From NCBI GenBank assembly GCA_025936755.1, contig JAICSS010000018.1, positions 1 through 56,503 on the forward strand: 56,503 nt of DNA, written 5' to 3'. The position numbers and the translations under genes were made by a program. The notes under the pieces were generated by a model, which made no database searches, was not told where the DNA came from, and saw nothing but the letters and a program-made list of their open reading frames with translations. Below, in pieces: positions 18,393 to 26,778 of this stretch (the first letter of the stretch is position 1; every line of letters begins with the position of its first letter). This DNA comes from Solirubrobacterales bacterium (GTDB taxonomy: Bacteria; Actinomycetota; Thermoleophilia; Solirubrobacterales; 70-9).

Positions 18393-21371
18393 GTGGTGCG
18401 CGAGGACCGACCAGCCGAGACCGCCGCTTCGGAGCGCGATCGAGCGATCGCGCACGAGAGCGGGCCGCTGCTGATCGTCGGCGCCCCCGGCACCGGCAAG
18501 ACCGAGCTGCTCGCCCGCCGTCTCGCCCAGCTGGTCGCCGCCGGGACGCAGCCGGAGAGCGTCCTCATGATCGCCTCCCGCCAGGCCACCGCGGCGCGCC
18601 TGCGGGAACGCTGCGAGGCGCTCCTGACCGGCTCCTACGAGGAGCTCTGGATCGGCAGCTGGGACGCGCTCGGCGGCCGCCTGCTGCGCGAGCACTCCGA
18701 GGAGGCGGGCCTCGACCCCTTCTTCGACATCCTCAGCCGGGCCGAGCGACTGGCGCTGCTGCTCGACCGCCTCGACCGCCTGCCGCTGCGCCGGCACGAG
18801 ATCCGCGGCAACCCGACCGGGCTGCTGGCCCGGCTGCTGGCCCGGATCGACCGGCTGAAGGCCGAACGGGTCGGCCCGACGACGCTCTCGGAGCGGGCGG
18901 GGGGGCAGGAGGAGACGGCGGGCGACGAGGCCGAGCGCGAGGCGGTCCGCCGCGAGCTCGAGTTCGCCGAGCTCTACGCGACCCACGACCGCATCCTCGC
19001 CGAGTCCGGCAGCCTCGACCGCGGCGACGTCTTCCTCGCCCTCGACTGCCTGCTGGTCGAGCGTCCCGACGTGAGGCGGCAAATCGCCGAGCGCTTCGGC
19101 CAGGTGATGGTCGACGAGCTCGAGGAGGCGACGCCGGCCGAGCGCTCGGTCCTCGAGTCGCTCGCCGGCGAGACCCCGAACCAGGTCCTCGCCCTGGAGA
19201 TCGGCTCCGCGGCGGAGGTGACGCCGGCCGAGGAGTGGTTCGACTCCGTCCACCCCGGCGGCGACCGCCTCCTCCTCGTCGACCGCTTCCGCGATCCCCG
19301 GCTCGGCTTCTGGCGCTGCAGCAACGAGCGCGCCCAGGCCCAGGCGGTGGCGCGGTCGGTCGAGCACCTGGTCGCCGCGGGCACGGCGGCGGAGGAGATC
19401 TGCGTCCTCGTCGAGGACCCGGCCGAGCAGGGCGGCGCCGTCGCCGCGGCGATGGAAGAGCGCGGCATCCCCTTCCACCTCTCCGGGCCGACGGCGCTGT
19501 TCCAGCGGCCGGAGGTGCGGGACGCGATCGCCTGGCTGCGGGTGCTGGCCGATCCCGGCGACTCGGCGGCGGCGGCGCGGGCGCTGACCCGGCCGCCGGT
19601 CGAGCTGCGCTCGGGCGACCTGGCGCGGCTGACGACGATCGCCCGGCGGCGCAAGCAGGACATGGTCGCCGCCTGCGAGGCCGCCCTCGACAGCCCTCAG
19701 TTCCAGCCCGAGGCGCGGGAGCGGATCCAGGCCTTCCTCAAGCTCTACGGCGGCGCCGCGGCGGTGATGGAGGAACGGCGGGCCGACGTCTTCGTGCGGC
19801 GGCTGATCGAGCAGGTGGGGCTGCGGCGGCAGCGCCTCTTCGCCGCCCAGCCGGAGGTGGCGGAGCGGCTGCTCGGCCTCTCCCACCTGGCCGAGCTGGC
19901 GACCGCCTGGGCGCGGCGCGAACCGCACGGCTCGACCCGCGACTTCGTCGCCTACCTCAGCGCCGTCGCCGAGGCGGGGACCGAGCCGGAGGAGACCGAG
20001 CACCAGCACTCGCCCGGCGCCGTGAACGTGATGGCGGCCTCGGCGGTGAAGGGGCTCGGCTTCGACCACGTCTTCGTCCTCGGGCTGGAGGAGGAGGGCG
20101 CCTGGGAGCAGATCGGCTGGCCGGCGCGCAGCGGCCTCGTCCTCTCGCGGCTGGAGCGGAGCGCCGAGGGCGAGGCGGCGCGGCCCTCGCGCTACTACGA
20201 GCAGGCGCTGGAAGGGGCAGGCGCCGAAGGCGCTCCTGAGGAGTCGCACGAGGAGGAGCTGTTCGGCCCGGCCGAGGGGCTGCACGCGACCTACCGCGCC
20301 CTGCGCGAGCAGGTGCTGGAGGCCTCCTGGCGGGCGGGGCGGGAGCTGTCGGAGCCGCGCCTCGACACCGCGATCGACGTCAACCGGGCGATCGCCCGCT
20401 ACCTGGAGCTGCTGAAGCTGGCGGCGCTGGCGCAGCGGCCGGGCGAGGAGACGACGGCGGAGGCGATCGAGGCCGTCAACGGGCTGCTGCGGCAGGTGGC
20501 GAGCGCCGAGCAGCAGGCCGAGCTCGACGCCTCGGCGCTGGACGCCTACCTGCTCGACTCCGAGCGCGAGGGCGGCCGGCGCCTGGAGCTGATCGCGGCC
20601 CGCGAGGAGCCGTCGCTGGCGGCGTTCCTGCCCAAGCGCGGCGACGGCAAGCTCAGCCTCTCGGCCTCCGACCTCTCGCTCTACCTCACCTGCCCGCTCA
20701 AGTACAAGTTCGCCCGCGTCTTCGGCATCCCCCAGGAGCCGACGATCAACCAGCGCTTCGGGATCCTCTTCCACAACGTCCTCGAGCGCTTCCACAAGGA
20801 ACCGCCGGAGGACCCCGCGGAAGGCTTGGGTGTCCTCAACCGGCTCTTCGAGGCCGGCTGGCGGCGGACCGGCTTCGGCTCCAGCGACGACGAGCTGCAG
20901 TTCCGCGACCGGGCCCGGGAGGCGCTGCGGCTCTACTGGGAACGCGAGCGCGAGTCCGAGGGCGAGCCGGTCTGGCTGGAGAAGAAGTTCGACTTCAGGG
21001 TCGGCGACCACCACGTCCGCGGCCGCGTCGACCGCGTCGACCGCCTCCCCGACGGCGACTACGAGCTGATCGACTACAAGACCGGCGAGCGCAAGAGCGA
21101 AGAGGACCTCGACGACGACCTCCAGCTCGCCCTCTACCGGCTCGCCGCCCGCGAGGCCTGGGGAATCGAGGCCGGCAGCGGCAGCTACTACTACGTGCTC
21201 GACGCCGAGAAGGTGCCGGCGCCGACGCGGCCCGACGACGCCGAGCGGGTCGAGCGCACCGTCCTGCAGGTCGGCGAGGGAATCCTCAGCCAGGACTTCG
21301 AGCCCCGCCCCTCTCCCAGCGTCTGCGGCTGGTGCGACTACCGGCTGATCTGCCCGGCCGCCGAAGCCTAG
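18393..21371 (+). CDS. UvrD/AddB-like helicase fold with C-terminal PD-(D/E)XK Fe-S nuclease
   Basis: A 992-residue recombination or repair protein. The N-terminus has Walker A GAPGTGKT (30-37); the DExQD box is replaced by VMVDELEEATPAE and the late helicase motif reads MAASAVKGLGFDHVFVLG instead of the usual HKSKGLEF. The C-terminal nuclease shows GRVDRVDRLPDGDYELIDYKTG with Asp894 and Lys896, and cysteines 767, 978, 981 and 987 matching the AddB/Cas4 four-Cys iron-sulfur pattern. The resemblance is to the AddB/AdnA-type subunits that work in a pair at DNA double-strand breaks; no partner gene lies in the window. TAGCTT lies six bases before the second GTG (18396), which may be the true leaderless start. 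Confidence 0.85.
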   Translation: MVREDRPAETAASERDRAIAHESGPLLIVGAPGTGKTELLARRLAQLVAAGTQPESVLMIASRQATAARLRERCEALLTGSYEELWIGSWDALGGRLLREHSEEAGLDPFFDILSRAERLALLLDRLDRLPLRRHEIRGNPTGLLARLLARIDRLKAERVGPTTLSERAGGQEETAGDEAEREAVRRELEFAELYATHDRILAESGSLDRGDVFLALDCLLVERPDVRRQIAERFGQVMVDELEEATPAERSVLESLAGETPNQVLALEIGSAAEVTPAEEWFDSVHPGGDRLLLVDRFRDPRLGFWRCSNERAQAQAVARSVEHLVAAGTAAEEICVLVEDPAEQGGAVAAAMEERGIPFHLSGPTALFQRPEVRDAIAWLRVLADPGDSAAAARALTRPPVELRSGDLARLTTIARRRKQDMVAACEAALDSPQFQPEARERIQAFLKLYGGAAAVMEERRADVFVRRLIEQVGLRRQRLFAAQPEVAERLLGLSHLAELATAWARREPHGSTRDFVAYLSAVAEAGTEPEETEHQHSPGAVNVMAASAVKGLGFDHVFVLGLEEEGAWEQIGWPARSGLVLSRLERSAEGEAARPSRYYEQALEGAGAEGAPEESHEEELFGPAEGLHATYRALREQVLEASWRAGRELSEPRLDTAIDVNRAIARYLELLKLAALAQRPGEETTAEAIEAVNGLLRQVASAEQQAELDASALDAYLLDSEREGGRRLELIAAREEPSLAAFLPKRGDGKLSLSASDLSLYLTCPLKYKFARVFGIPQEPTINQRFGILFHNVLERFHKEPPEDPAEGLGVLNRLFEAGWRRTGFGSSDDELQFRDRAREALRLYWERERESEGEPVWLEKKFDFRVGDHHVRGRVDRVDRLPDGDYELIDYKTGERKSEEDLDDDLQLALYRLAAREAWGIEAGSGSYYYVLDAEKVPAPTRPDDAERVERTVLQVGEGILSQDFEPRPSPSVCGWCDYRLICPAAEA

Positions 21372-22237
21372 TTCTGCTGGTCGCCGCGCTGGCGCAGGAA
21401 GCGCTGGAACTCGCGGGCGAGGGTGTCGGCGTTGGGGAGGTCGCCTTCCTCGTCGAGGAGGTCGACCTGTTCGGCCTCGATCCGGGAGACCAGCTCTTCG
21501 ATCTCCGGGTTGGCGGAGACCGCACGGCCGATCTGCTCCTCGTAGTCGGCGGTTTCCTCCTCCAGCTCGGAGGCCTCGACGGCGATCCCGGTCAGGCCCT
21601 CGAGCCGGCGCAGCAGCGCCAGCGCCGCCTTCGGGTTGGGGACGGCGGCGACGTAGTGGGGCACCGCGGCCCAGAGCGAGGCGGAGTCGATGCCGTTGCG
21701 GCGGCAGAGATCGTGGACGACGCCGACGATCCCGGTCGGCCCCTCGTAGTTGGAACGCTCGAGTTCCAGCTCCTCGACCAGCTCGGCGCTGGAGGCGAGA
21801 CCGGTGATCGGCACCGGCAGGGTGTGGGAGACCTCGGCGATCAGGGCGCCGAGGGTGATGACCATCTCCACCCCGAGGGCGTCGGCGACGGTGGCGATCG
21901 TCTCCGAGAAGGTGCGCCAGCGCAGGTTCGGCTCGGTCCCGTCGAGCAGGACCAGGTCGCGGTCGGCGCTGGGGACGCGGACGGCGAAGACGTTGTTCTC
22001 CGGCCACTCGACGTGGCGCGTCTGGCCTTCGTCCATGCTGATCGTCGGCCGGGTCGACTGGAAGTCGAAGAACTCCTCCGGGTCGACCTGGGCGAGGAGC
22101 TCGGCGTCGAGCGAGTTGGCGACCGCGGTCAGCGCCGTCGAGGCGGCCGCGGCGGCGTCGTTCCAGCCGCGAAAGGCGCAGACCATCACCGGCGAGCGCA
22201 GGTGCGGCAGGTCACTCTCCCAGGTCAGAGCATCCAC
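21368..22237 (-). CDS. PAC2 family protein
   Basis: 289 residues with the PAC2 fold, the bacterial relatives of proteasome assembly chaperone 2. Seen: SPVMVCAFRGWNDAAAAASTAL near 15-36, RPTISMDEGQTRHVEWPENN near 63-82 and VITLGALIAEVSHTLPVPITG near 126-146; the C-terminal part (about 225-289) is acidic and helical. Actinobacteria carry these genes widely and some link them to proteasome or ATP-grasp functions, but the role is unsettled. The GTG start has TACGCT seven bases upstream, consistent with a leaderless mRNA. The stop codon shares CTAG with the convergent nuclease gene. Confidence 0.88.
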   Translation of the reverse strand: MDALTWESDLPHLRSPVMVCAFRGWNDAAAAASTALTAVANSLDAELLAQVDPEEFFDFQSTRPTISMDEGQTRHVEWPENNVFAVRVPSADRDLVLLDGTEPNLRWRTFSETIATVADALGVEMVITLGALIAEVSHTLPVPITGLASSAELVEELELERSNYEGPTGIVGVVHDLCRRNGIDSASLWAAVPHYVAAVPNPKAALALLRRLEGLTGIAVEASELEEETADYEEQIGRAVSANPEIEELVSRIEAEQVDLLDEEGDLPNADTLAREFQRFLRQRGDQQN

Positions 22238-22274
22238 GCTTTCGAGCGTAGACCATCAAGCTGACCCGCCCGGC

Positions 22275-22640
22275 TCAAACGGTGCGGGCGCGGCGGACCA
22301 GCTGGGCGGCCATGAACAGGGCCAGGGCGGCGAAGGAGAGCTGCAGGGTGCGCTCGGAGACGTGGTTGGCGACGGTGACGCCGATCCAGACGCCGAGCGG
22401 GGAGAGGGCGCCGACGATCAGCGCCTCGCGGACGCGGACGTTGCCGTAGCCGTTCTGGCGGTAGGCGCCGACCAAAGCGACGAGGACGATCATCAGCAGC
22501 GAGGTCGACTCGGCCTCGACCTGGCCGAGGCCGATGAAGATCGTCAGCGCCGGGACGAAGAGGACGCCGCCGCCGACTCCGACGAGGCCGCCGGTGAGGC
22601 CGCCGAAAACGCAGATCAGGACTGCGATGGCCTCGTTCAC
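22275..22640 (-). CDS. Half-size TSUP (TauE/SafE) transporter, second half
   Basis: 121 residues, three to four hydrophobic segments. The repeat hallmark GGLTGGLVGVGGGVLFVPALTIF lies near 14-36, then VGAYRQNGYGNVRV. Full TSUP permeases have two such halves fused in about 250 residues. The GTG start overlaps the stop codon of the upstream half (GTGA), so both are made together and probably form a heterodimer. Substrates of the family include sulfite, sulfoacetate and other sulfur or organic anions; none is indicated here. Translational coupling makes the lack of a separate ribosome binding site unimportant. Confidence 0.85.
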   Translation of the reverse strand: MNEAIAVLICVFGGLTGGLVGVGGGVLFVPALTIFIGLGQVEAESTSLLMIVLVALVGAYRQNGYGNVRVREALIVGALSPLGVWIGVTVANHVSERTLQLSFAALALFMAAQLVRRARTV

Positions 22641-23017
22641 GAGAGGATCAGCTCCACCGCGATCGCCACCAGCAGCAGGGCGAAGAGGTAGGAGACGGCG
22701 CGCTGGGGGATCCGCTGCTGGATCGCGGTGCCGAGGAGGACGCCGGCGATCGCCGGGATCGCCAGCAGCAGGCCGGTGAGGACGTGGACGTTGCCGTAGA
22801 TCCCGCCCTGGGCAATCGTCCCGAGCAGGCCGATGAGGACGATCGCGGCGAGGCTGGTGCCGGTGGCGAGGCGCTCGCCGTAGGCGAACCAGAAGATCAG
22901 CAGCGGCACGATGATCGTCCCGCCGCCGACGCCGAAGAGGCCGCTGAAGACTCCGGCCAGGGTCCCGATCGCCGCCAGCTTCCAGATCGCGTGGTCCGGG
23001 GTCGCGGCGGCGGGCAT
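22637..23017 (-). CDS. Half-size TSUP (TauE/SafE) transporter, first half
   Basis: 126 residues with the same hallmark GVFSGLFGVGGGTIIVPLLIF near 22-42 and GGIYGNVHVLTGLLL in the second half, and about four hydrophobic helices. It corresponds to one repeat of a normal TSUP permease and overlaps the second half by GTGA. TAGTAT lies exactly six bases before the ATG at 23017, with no ribosome binding site, so the mRNA is probably leaderless. GTG 23020 is an alternative start one codon earlier. Confidence 0.85.
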   Translation of the reverse strand: MPAAATPDHAIWKLAAIGTLAGVFSGLFGVGGGTIIVPLLIFWFAYGERLATGTSLAAIVLIGLLGTIAQGGIYGNVHVLTGLLLAIPAIAGVLLGTAIQQRIPQRAVSYLFALLLVAIAVELILS

Positions 23018-23034
23018 CACGCGATACTAAGGCC
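23018..23034. promoter_or_regulatory. Back-to-back leaderless promoters in a 17-base gap
   Basis: ATACTA (23024-23029) reads TAGTAT on the minus strand, six bases before the TSUP start; GATACT (23023-23028) is six bases before the GTG of the phosphatase on the plus strand. The two -10 elements occupy the same base pairs, so polymerase can serve only one gene at a time. Confidence 0.7.
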
Positions 23035-23868
23035 GTGCCACAGGACCCAGAGAGCGGGGAGGGCGACTGGGCGGCGCGCCTGGAGCCGCTGCGCCGGGAG
23101 CCCGGGCGGGCCGCCGTCCTCTCCGACGTCGACGGCACCCTGGCGCCGATCGTCGAGCGGGCCGCCGACGCGGCGGTCCCGGCGGCTGCACGGGAAGCGC
23201 TGGCGGCGCTCGCCGAGCGCTACGCGCTGGTCGGCTGCATCTCCGGGCGGCGGGCGATCGAGGCGCGGCGGCTGGTCGGCCTCGACACCCTCGCCTACGC
23301 CGGCAACCACGGGCTGGAGCTGCTGCTGCCGGGAGAGGAGACGCCGCGGGCGGATCCGTCGGTCGCCGGGCGCGAGAGCGAAGCCGCGGAGTTCCTCGAC
23401 ATCGTGGACGGGCGGCTGGAGGCCGCCGGGCTGCGGCGCGAGGACAAGGGACCGATCCAGGCCCTGCACTGGCGCGGGGCCGAGGACGAGGCGACGGCCG
23501 AGAGCCGCGCCCGGGAGATCGCCAACGAGGCGGGGCGGGCCGGACTGGAACCGCGCTGGGGGCGCAAGGTGCTGGAGCTGCGGCCGGCCGGGGGCGGGGG
23601 CAAGGACGGGGCGGTCGCCTCGCTGCTCGCCGACGAGCGCCTCGACCGCGCCGCCTACGCCGGCGACGACCGCACCGACCTAGACGCCTTCCGGCGCCTG
23701 CGCGGGCTGCGGGAGGAGGGGCGACTGAGCGCGGCGGTCTGCGTCGGTGTGCTCTCGGCGGAGGCGCCGGCGGAGCTGGCCGAGGAGTCCGACGTCACCG
23801 TCGGCGGCCTCGACGGCTGGCTGGCGATCCTCGAGTGGCTGGCGGCGCCCGAAGGATCGGCCGCCTGA
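23035..23868 (+). CDS. otsB: Trehalose-6-phosphate phosphatase-like HAD hydrolase
   Basis: HAD-superfamily phosphatase, 277 residues. Nucleophile motif LSDVDGTLAPIVERA with Asp31 and Asp33, motif II near CISGRRAIEARRLVG, the cap segment YAGNHGLELL typical of OtsB, and the metal motif YAGDDRTDLDAFRRL near 205-219. It would release trehalose from trehalose-6-phosphate; a synthase gene is not in the window. The leaderless GTG start shares its promoter base pairs with the divergent TSUP gene. The following membrane protein gene starts four bases after the stop codon, so they form an operon. Confidence 0.88.
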   Translation: MPQDPESGEGDWAARLEPLRREPGRAAVLSDVDGTLAPIVERAADAAVPAAAREALAALAERYALVGCISGRRAIEARRLVGLDTLAYAGNHGLELLLPGEETPRADPSVAGRESEAAEFLDIVDGRLEAAGLRREDKGPIQALHWRGAEDEATAESRAREIANEAGRAGLEPRWGRKVLELRPAGGGGKDGAVASLLADERLDRAAYAGDDRTDLDAFRRLRGLREEGRLSAAVCVGVLSAEAPAELAEESDVTVGGLDGWLAILEWLAAPEGSAA

Positions 23869-23872
23869 GGCG

Positions 23873-24385
23873 ATGACCTACACCGACCTGCTCCGCGCCA
23901 GCGTCTTCATCACCGCCGCCGAGGCAACCGTGCTCGGGACGATCGCCGCGGTCGCCGCCAACCGCGACGGCGAAACCATGATCGCCCTCGTCGCCGCCGG
24001 CTGGTGGCTGCTGGCGCTGGCGATCGGCGTCTACCTGAGCCGGCCGCAGCGGGCGGCGGCCGGCGTCCGCGACGCCCTCGCCCGCGCCAAGACCGCGACC
24101 TCGCTGCCGGAGCAGAGCCCGGCCCGGATCGCCTTCACCCGCCTCTGGCCGATCGCCTTCACCGCCCTGGCCGCCGGCCTCCTCGGCGTCTACTTCCCTG
24201 GCGTCGCCGCCGTCGGCGCCGGCTACGCCCTGATCGTCTCCCTCGCCTGGCACACCCGCGAGGCGGCGGTGCTGGCGATCGAGCAGCGCGACGGCGTCAA
24301 GTTCTACGTCCTCCCCACGCCCGCCCTGCGCCCGGTCGAGCTGGTACGGGCGCCGGGCCTGCGGAGCGACCGCGCCCTGACCTGA
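23873..24385 (+). CDS. Membrane protein of unknown function
   Basis: 170 residues with about four hydrophobic helices (LVAAGWWLLALAIGVYL, IAFTALAAGLLGVYFPG, VAAVGAGYALIVSLAWH). I do not recognise a family. It starts four bases after the trehalose-phosphatase stop codon with GAGGCG as ribosome binding site, so it is co-transcribed. The C-terminal stretch EQRDGVKFYVLPTPALRPVELVRAPG is soluble and probably cytoplasmic. Its stop codon lies in a hairpin shared with the convergent polX gene. Confidence 0.75.
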   Translation: MTYTDLLRASVFITAAEATVLGTIAAVAANRDGETMIALVAAGWWLLALAIGVYLSRPQRAAAGVRDALARAKTATSLPEQSPARIAFTRLWPIAFTALAAGLLGVYFPGVAAVGAGYALIVSLAWHTREAAVLAIEQRDGVKFYVLPTPALRPVELVRAPGLRSDRALT

Positions 24386-24397
24386 AAGTCGTTCAGG
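24381..24397. terminator. Short hairpin spanning both convergent stop codons
   Basis: CCTGAA-AGTCG-TTCAGG is a perfect 6-bp stem containing the TGA of the membrane protein gene and the TGA of polX on the other strand. The intergenic distance is seven bases. There is no U-tract, so it may pause rather than terminate. Confidence 0.4.
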
Positions 24398-26123
24398 CCT
24401 TCGTCAACTTCTCGAACTGCGCCCAGCTCCGGGTGTTCGCCACGTCGTCGGCGGTGAGCCGGGCGCGGCGGGCGCTGGCGACGGCGTAGGCCATGTTGTC
24501 GAGGGTGTCGACGCCGTGGGCGTCGGTGTTGAGGACGATCTTGACCCCGGCCTCCACGGCGAGGCGGGCGTGGAGGTCGGAGAGGTCGCGGCGGTTGGGG
24601 TTGCCGTTGATCTCGATCGTCGTGCCGGTGCGGGCGGCCGCCTCGGCGACGGCCTCGACGTCGATGCCGTAGGGCTCGCGGCGGCCGATCAGGCGGCCGG
24701 TGAGGTGGCCGATGCAGTCGACGCCGGGGTTTTCGATCGCGGTGACGACGCGCTCGGTCATCTGCTTTTCGGAGACGTTGAAGGAGGTGTGGACGGAGGC
24801 GACGACCCAGTCGAGGGCGGCGACGAGATCCTCCGGGTAGTCGAGCGAGCCGTCGAGGCCGATGTTGATCTCCGAGCCGGAGAGGAGGCGGAAATCCTTT
24901 TTCCCGTAGTCCTTGTTCCAGGCCCGCACCTCCTCGATCCGCTCCCAGAGCCGCTCGGCGGTGACGTGGTCGCCGAAGCCGTGGCTGGCCGAGTGGTCGG
25001 TGATCGCCAGGTAGGCGTAGCCGCGCTCGCGCGCCGCCTCGGCCATCTCCCCGAGGCTGTTGCGGCCGTCGGAGAGGGTGGTATGGGAGTGGAGATCGCC
25101 CTTGACGTCGCCGATCTCGACGAGGCCGGGGAGCTTGCCTTCGCGCGCCGCCTTCAGCTCGCCGCGGCCCTCGCGCAGCTCCGGCTCGATGTAGTCGTAG
25201 CCGAGCCGCTCGTAGACCTCGGCCTCGGTCGCGCAGGTCTGGACGTCGCCGCTCTCGGTCTCGGTGATCCCGTGCTCGGAGACCGAGAGGCCGCGGCCGA
25301 CCGCCTCTTCGCGCAGCTGCACGTTGTGGGCCTGGGAGCCGGTGAAGTGCTGGAGCAGGTTGCCGAAGGCGGCGGGCGCGACGATCCGCAGGTCGACCGA
25401 GACGCCGTTGTGGGTCTGGGCGCGGACGCCGTTGGGGCCGGGAGCGCCGGCGGCGGCGGTCAGCGGGTGGGCGGCGAGGTGCTCGGCCAGCGCCGCCGGC
25501 TCCTCGGCGGTGGCGATCAGGTCGATGTCCTTGCAGGTCTCCCCCCAGCGGCGGACCGAGCCGGCGACCTCGACCCGGCTGGCGGCCGGGTGCTCGCGCA
25601 GCGCCGCGGCCAGCTCCTCGGCGATCGGCTTCACCTTCGAGAGCAGGAGACGGCCGGGGCCCTCGCCGGGCTCGCCGAGCCGCTCCAGCGCCGCGAGGAT
25701 GTTTTCCTCGGCCTTCGGGCCGAGCCCTTTGACCTCGCGGATCTTCTCCGCCTCTGCCGCGGCTTTCAGGTCCTCCATCGAGGAGATCTCCAGCTCCTCG
25801 AAGAGGCGGCGGGCGGTTTTCGGGCCGACGCCGGGGACGCGGGTGACCTCGATCAGGGTCGGGGGGAACTTCGCCTTCAGCTTCACCGCGGCCGGGATCT
25901 CGCCGGTCTCGATCAGCGCGTCGATCTTTTCCGCCAGCGTCTTGCCGACGCCGGGGACCTTCGTCGCCTCCCCCCGGGCCGCCAGCTCGGCGACCGAGAC
26001 CGGGCTCTCGCGGATCGCCTTGGCGGCGGTGCTGTAGGCCAGGACGCGGTATTTGACCGCCCCGTCGAGCTCGTAGAGGATGCCCAGCTCTTCCAGGGCG
26101 GCGGCGATCTCCGCGTTCGTCAC
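24393..26123 (-). CDS. polX: DNA polymerase/3'-5' exonuclease PolX
   Basis: Family X repair polymerase with C-terminal PHP domain, 576 residues. Helix-hairpin-helix DNA-binding segments (TKVPGVGKTLAEKI near 48-61, RVPGVGPKTARRLFEEL near 92-108), the nucleotidyltransferase core (VEVAGSVRRWGETCKDIDLIAT near 183-204, with the two Asp ligands, and VSVDLRIV), then the PHP nuclease with GDLHSHTTLSDG near 338-349, AITDHSASHGFGDH, GSEINI, ASVHTSF, CIGHLTGR and NTDAHG. These fill gaps in base-excision and end-joining repair. GTG 26123 is the chosen start because the conserved N-terminus VTNAEIAAALEELG begins there; TATTCC sits seven bases upstream. Confidence 0.93.
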   Translation of the reverse strand: MTNAEIAAALEELGILYELDGAVKYRVLAYSTAAKAIRESPVSVAELAARGEATKVPGVGKTLAEKIDALIETGEIPAAVKLKAKFPPTLIEVTRVPGVGPKTARRLFEELEISSMEDLKAAAEAEKIREVKGLGPKAEENILAALERLGEPGEGPGRLLLSKVKPIAEELAAALREHPAASRVEVAGSVRRWGETCKDIDLIATAEEPAALAEHLAAHPLTAAAGAPGPNGVRAQTHNGVSVDLRIVAPAAFGNLLQHFTGSQAHNVQLREEAVGRGLSVSEHGITETESGDVQTCATEAEVYERLGYDYIEPELREGRGELKAAREGKLPGLVEIGDVKGDLHSHTTLSDGRNSLGEMAEAARERGYAYLAITDHSASHGFGDHVTAERLWERIEEVRAWNKDYGKKDFRLLSGSEINIGLDGSLDYPEDLVAALDWVVASVHTSFNVSEKQMTERVVTAIENPGVDCIGHLTGRLIGRREPYGIDVEAVAEAAARTGTTIEINGNPNRRDLSDLHARLAVEAGVKIVLNTDAHGVDTLDNMAYAVASARRARLTADDVANTRSWAQFEKLTKA

Positions 26124-26197
26124 CTGCCAAGGAATACCATCGCGGCGCAGACGGGTAGGGGAAGCAGACGCCCTTTTCCGACCTTGACCAGTGCCGC

Positions 26198-26203
26198 TAT
26201 ACT
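26198..26203 (+). promoter_or_regulatory. -10 element for the thioredoxin gene
   Basis: TATACT, 48 bases before the GTG start; a weak TTTCCG lies at about the right distance upstream. It sits in the 127-base gap between polX and thioredoxin, which is otherwise empty. Confidence 0.5.
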
Positions 26204-26250
26204 TTCTGAAGTATTGAGCTGAAGCCGAAACCTCGACCGGGAGACCGAAC

Positions 26251-26577
26251 GTGACTGGCAAATTGACGGACGTGACCGACGCCACCTTCAAAACCGACGT
26301 GCTCGACGCCGAGGGCCCTGTCCTCGTCGACTTCTGGGCGCCCTGGTGCGGTCCGTGCCGCGTCGTCCACCCGGTCCTCGAGGAGATGGACTCCGAGCGC
26401 GACGACCTCAAGATCGTCTCGATCAACGTCGACGAGAACCAGCAGACGGCGGCCAACTACGAAGTCCTCTCGATCCCGACGATGATCCTCTTCAAGGACG
26501 GCGCGATCGCGAAGAAAGTCGTCGGGGCGATGCCGAAGCGCCGCCTCGAGGCCGAGCTGGAGCCGGCGCTCGCCTAA
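26251..26577 (+). CDS. trxA: Thioredoxin
   Basis: Cytoplasmic dithiol-disulfide oxidoreductase, 108 residues, standard length. The active site WAPWCGPCRVVHP has Cys33 and Cys36; the cis-proline loop is SIPTMI near 75-80; DFW and the central INVDENQQTAANYEV complete the fold. GTG 26251 is the start, after ACCGGGAG. A 4-oxalocrotonate tautomerase-like gene begins eight bases after the stop, probably in the same mRNA. It depends on a thioredoxin reductase, not encoded here. Confidence 0.95.
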   Translation: MTGKLTDVTDATFKTDVLDAEGPVLVDFWAPWCGPCRVVHPVLEEMDSERDDLKIVSINVDENQQTAANYEVLSIPTMILFKDGAIAKKVVGAMPKRRLEAELEPALA

Positions 26578-26585
26578 CCGCCTCG

Positions 26586-26765
26586 ATGCCGTTCGTTCAC
26601 GTCCACTGGTACGAGGGCCGCTCCGACGAGCAGAAGGCGGAGATCGCCAAGCGCATCGAAGAGGCCCTCGTCGAGGTCGCCGGCGTCTCGCCCGACCACT
26701 GCTGGGTGAAGTTCGACGACTCCTCCAAAGCCGACTTCATCATCGGCGAGAAGACCGATCAATAA
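26586..26765 (+). CDS. 4-oxalocrotonate tautomerase-like protein
   Basis: 59 residues, the size of a 4-OT monomer. The start MPFVHVHWYEGRSDEQKAEI puts a proline directly after the removable Met, the catalytic base of the family, and the following beta-alpha-beta pattern is right (KRIEEALVEVAG, HCWVKFDD). The Arg in position 11-12 is retained. These proteins form hexamers and isomerise 2-oxo acids; the substrate is unknown. It follows thioredoxin by eight bases. The next feature is the shared intergenic palindrome. Confidence 0.85.
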   Translation: MPFVHVHWYEGRSDEQKAEIAKRIEEALVEVAGVSPDHCWVKFDDSSKADFIIGEKTDQ

Positions 26766-26778
26766 ACCCAGTGGTTAG

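Noticed and set aside
17535-22007. A single 1490-codon minus-strand ORF
   Set aside because: Only its last 279 codons are the IMPase-like gene; the rest is the antisense of the helicase-nuclease and lacks recognisable domains.
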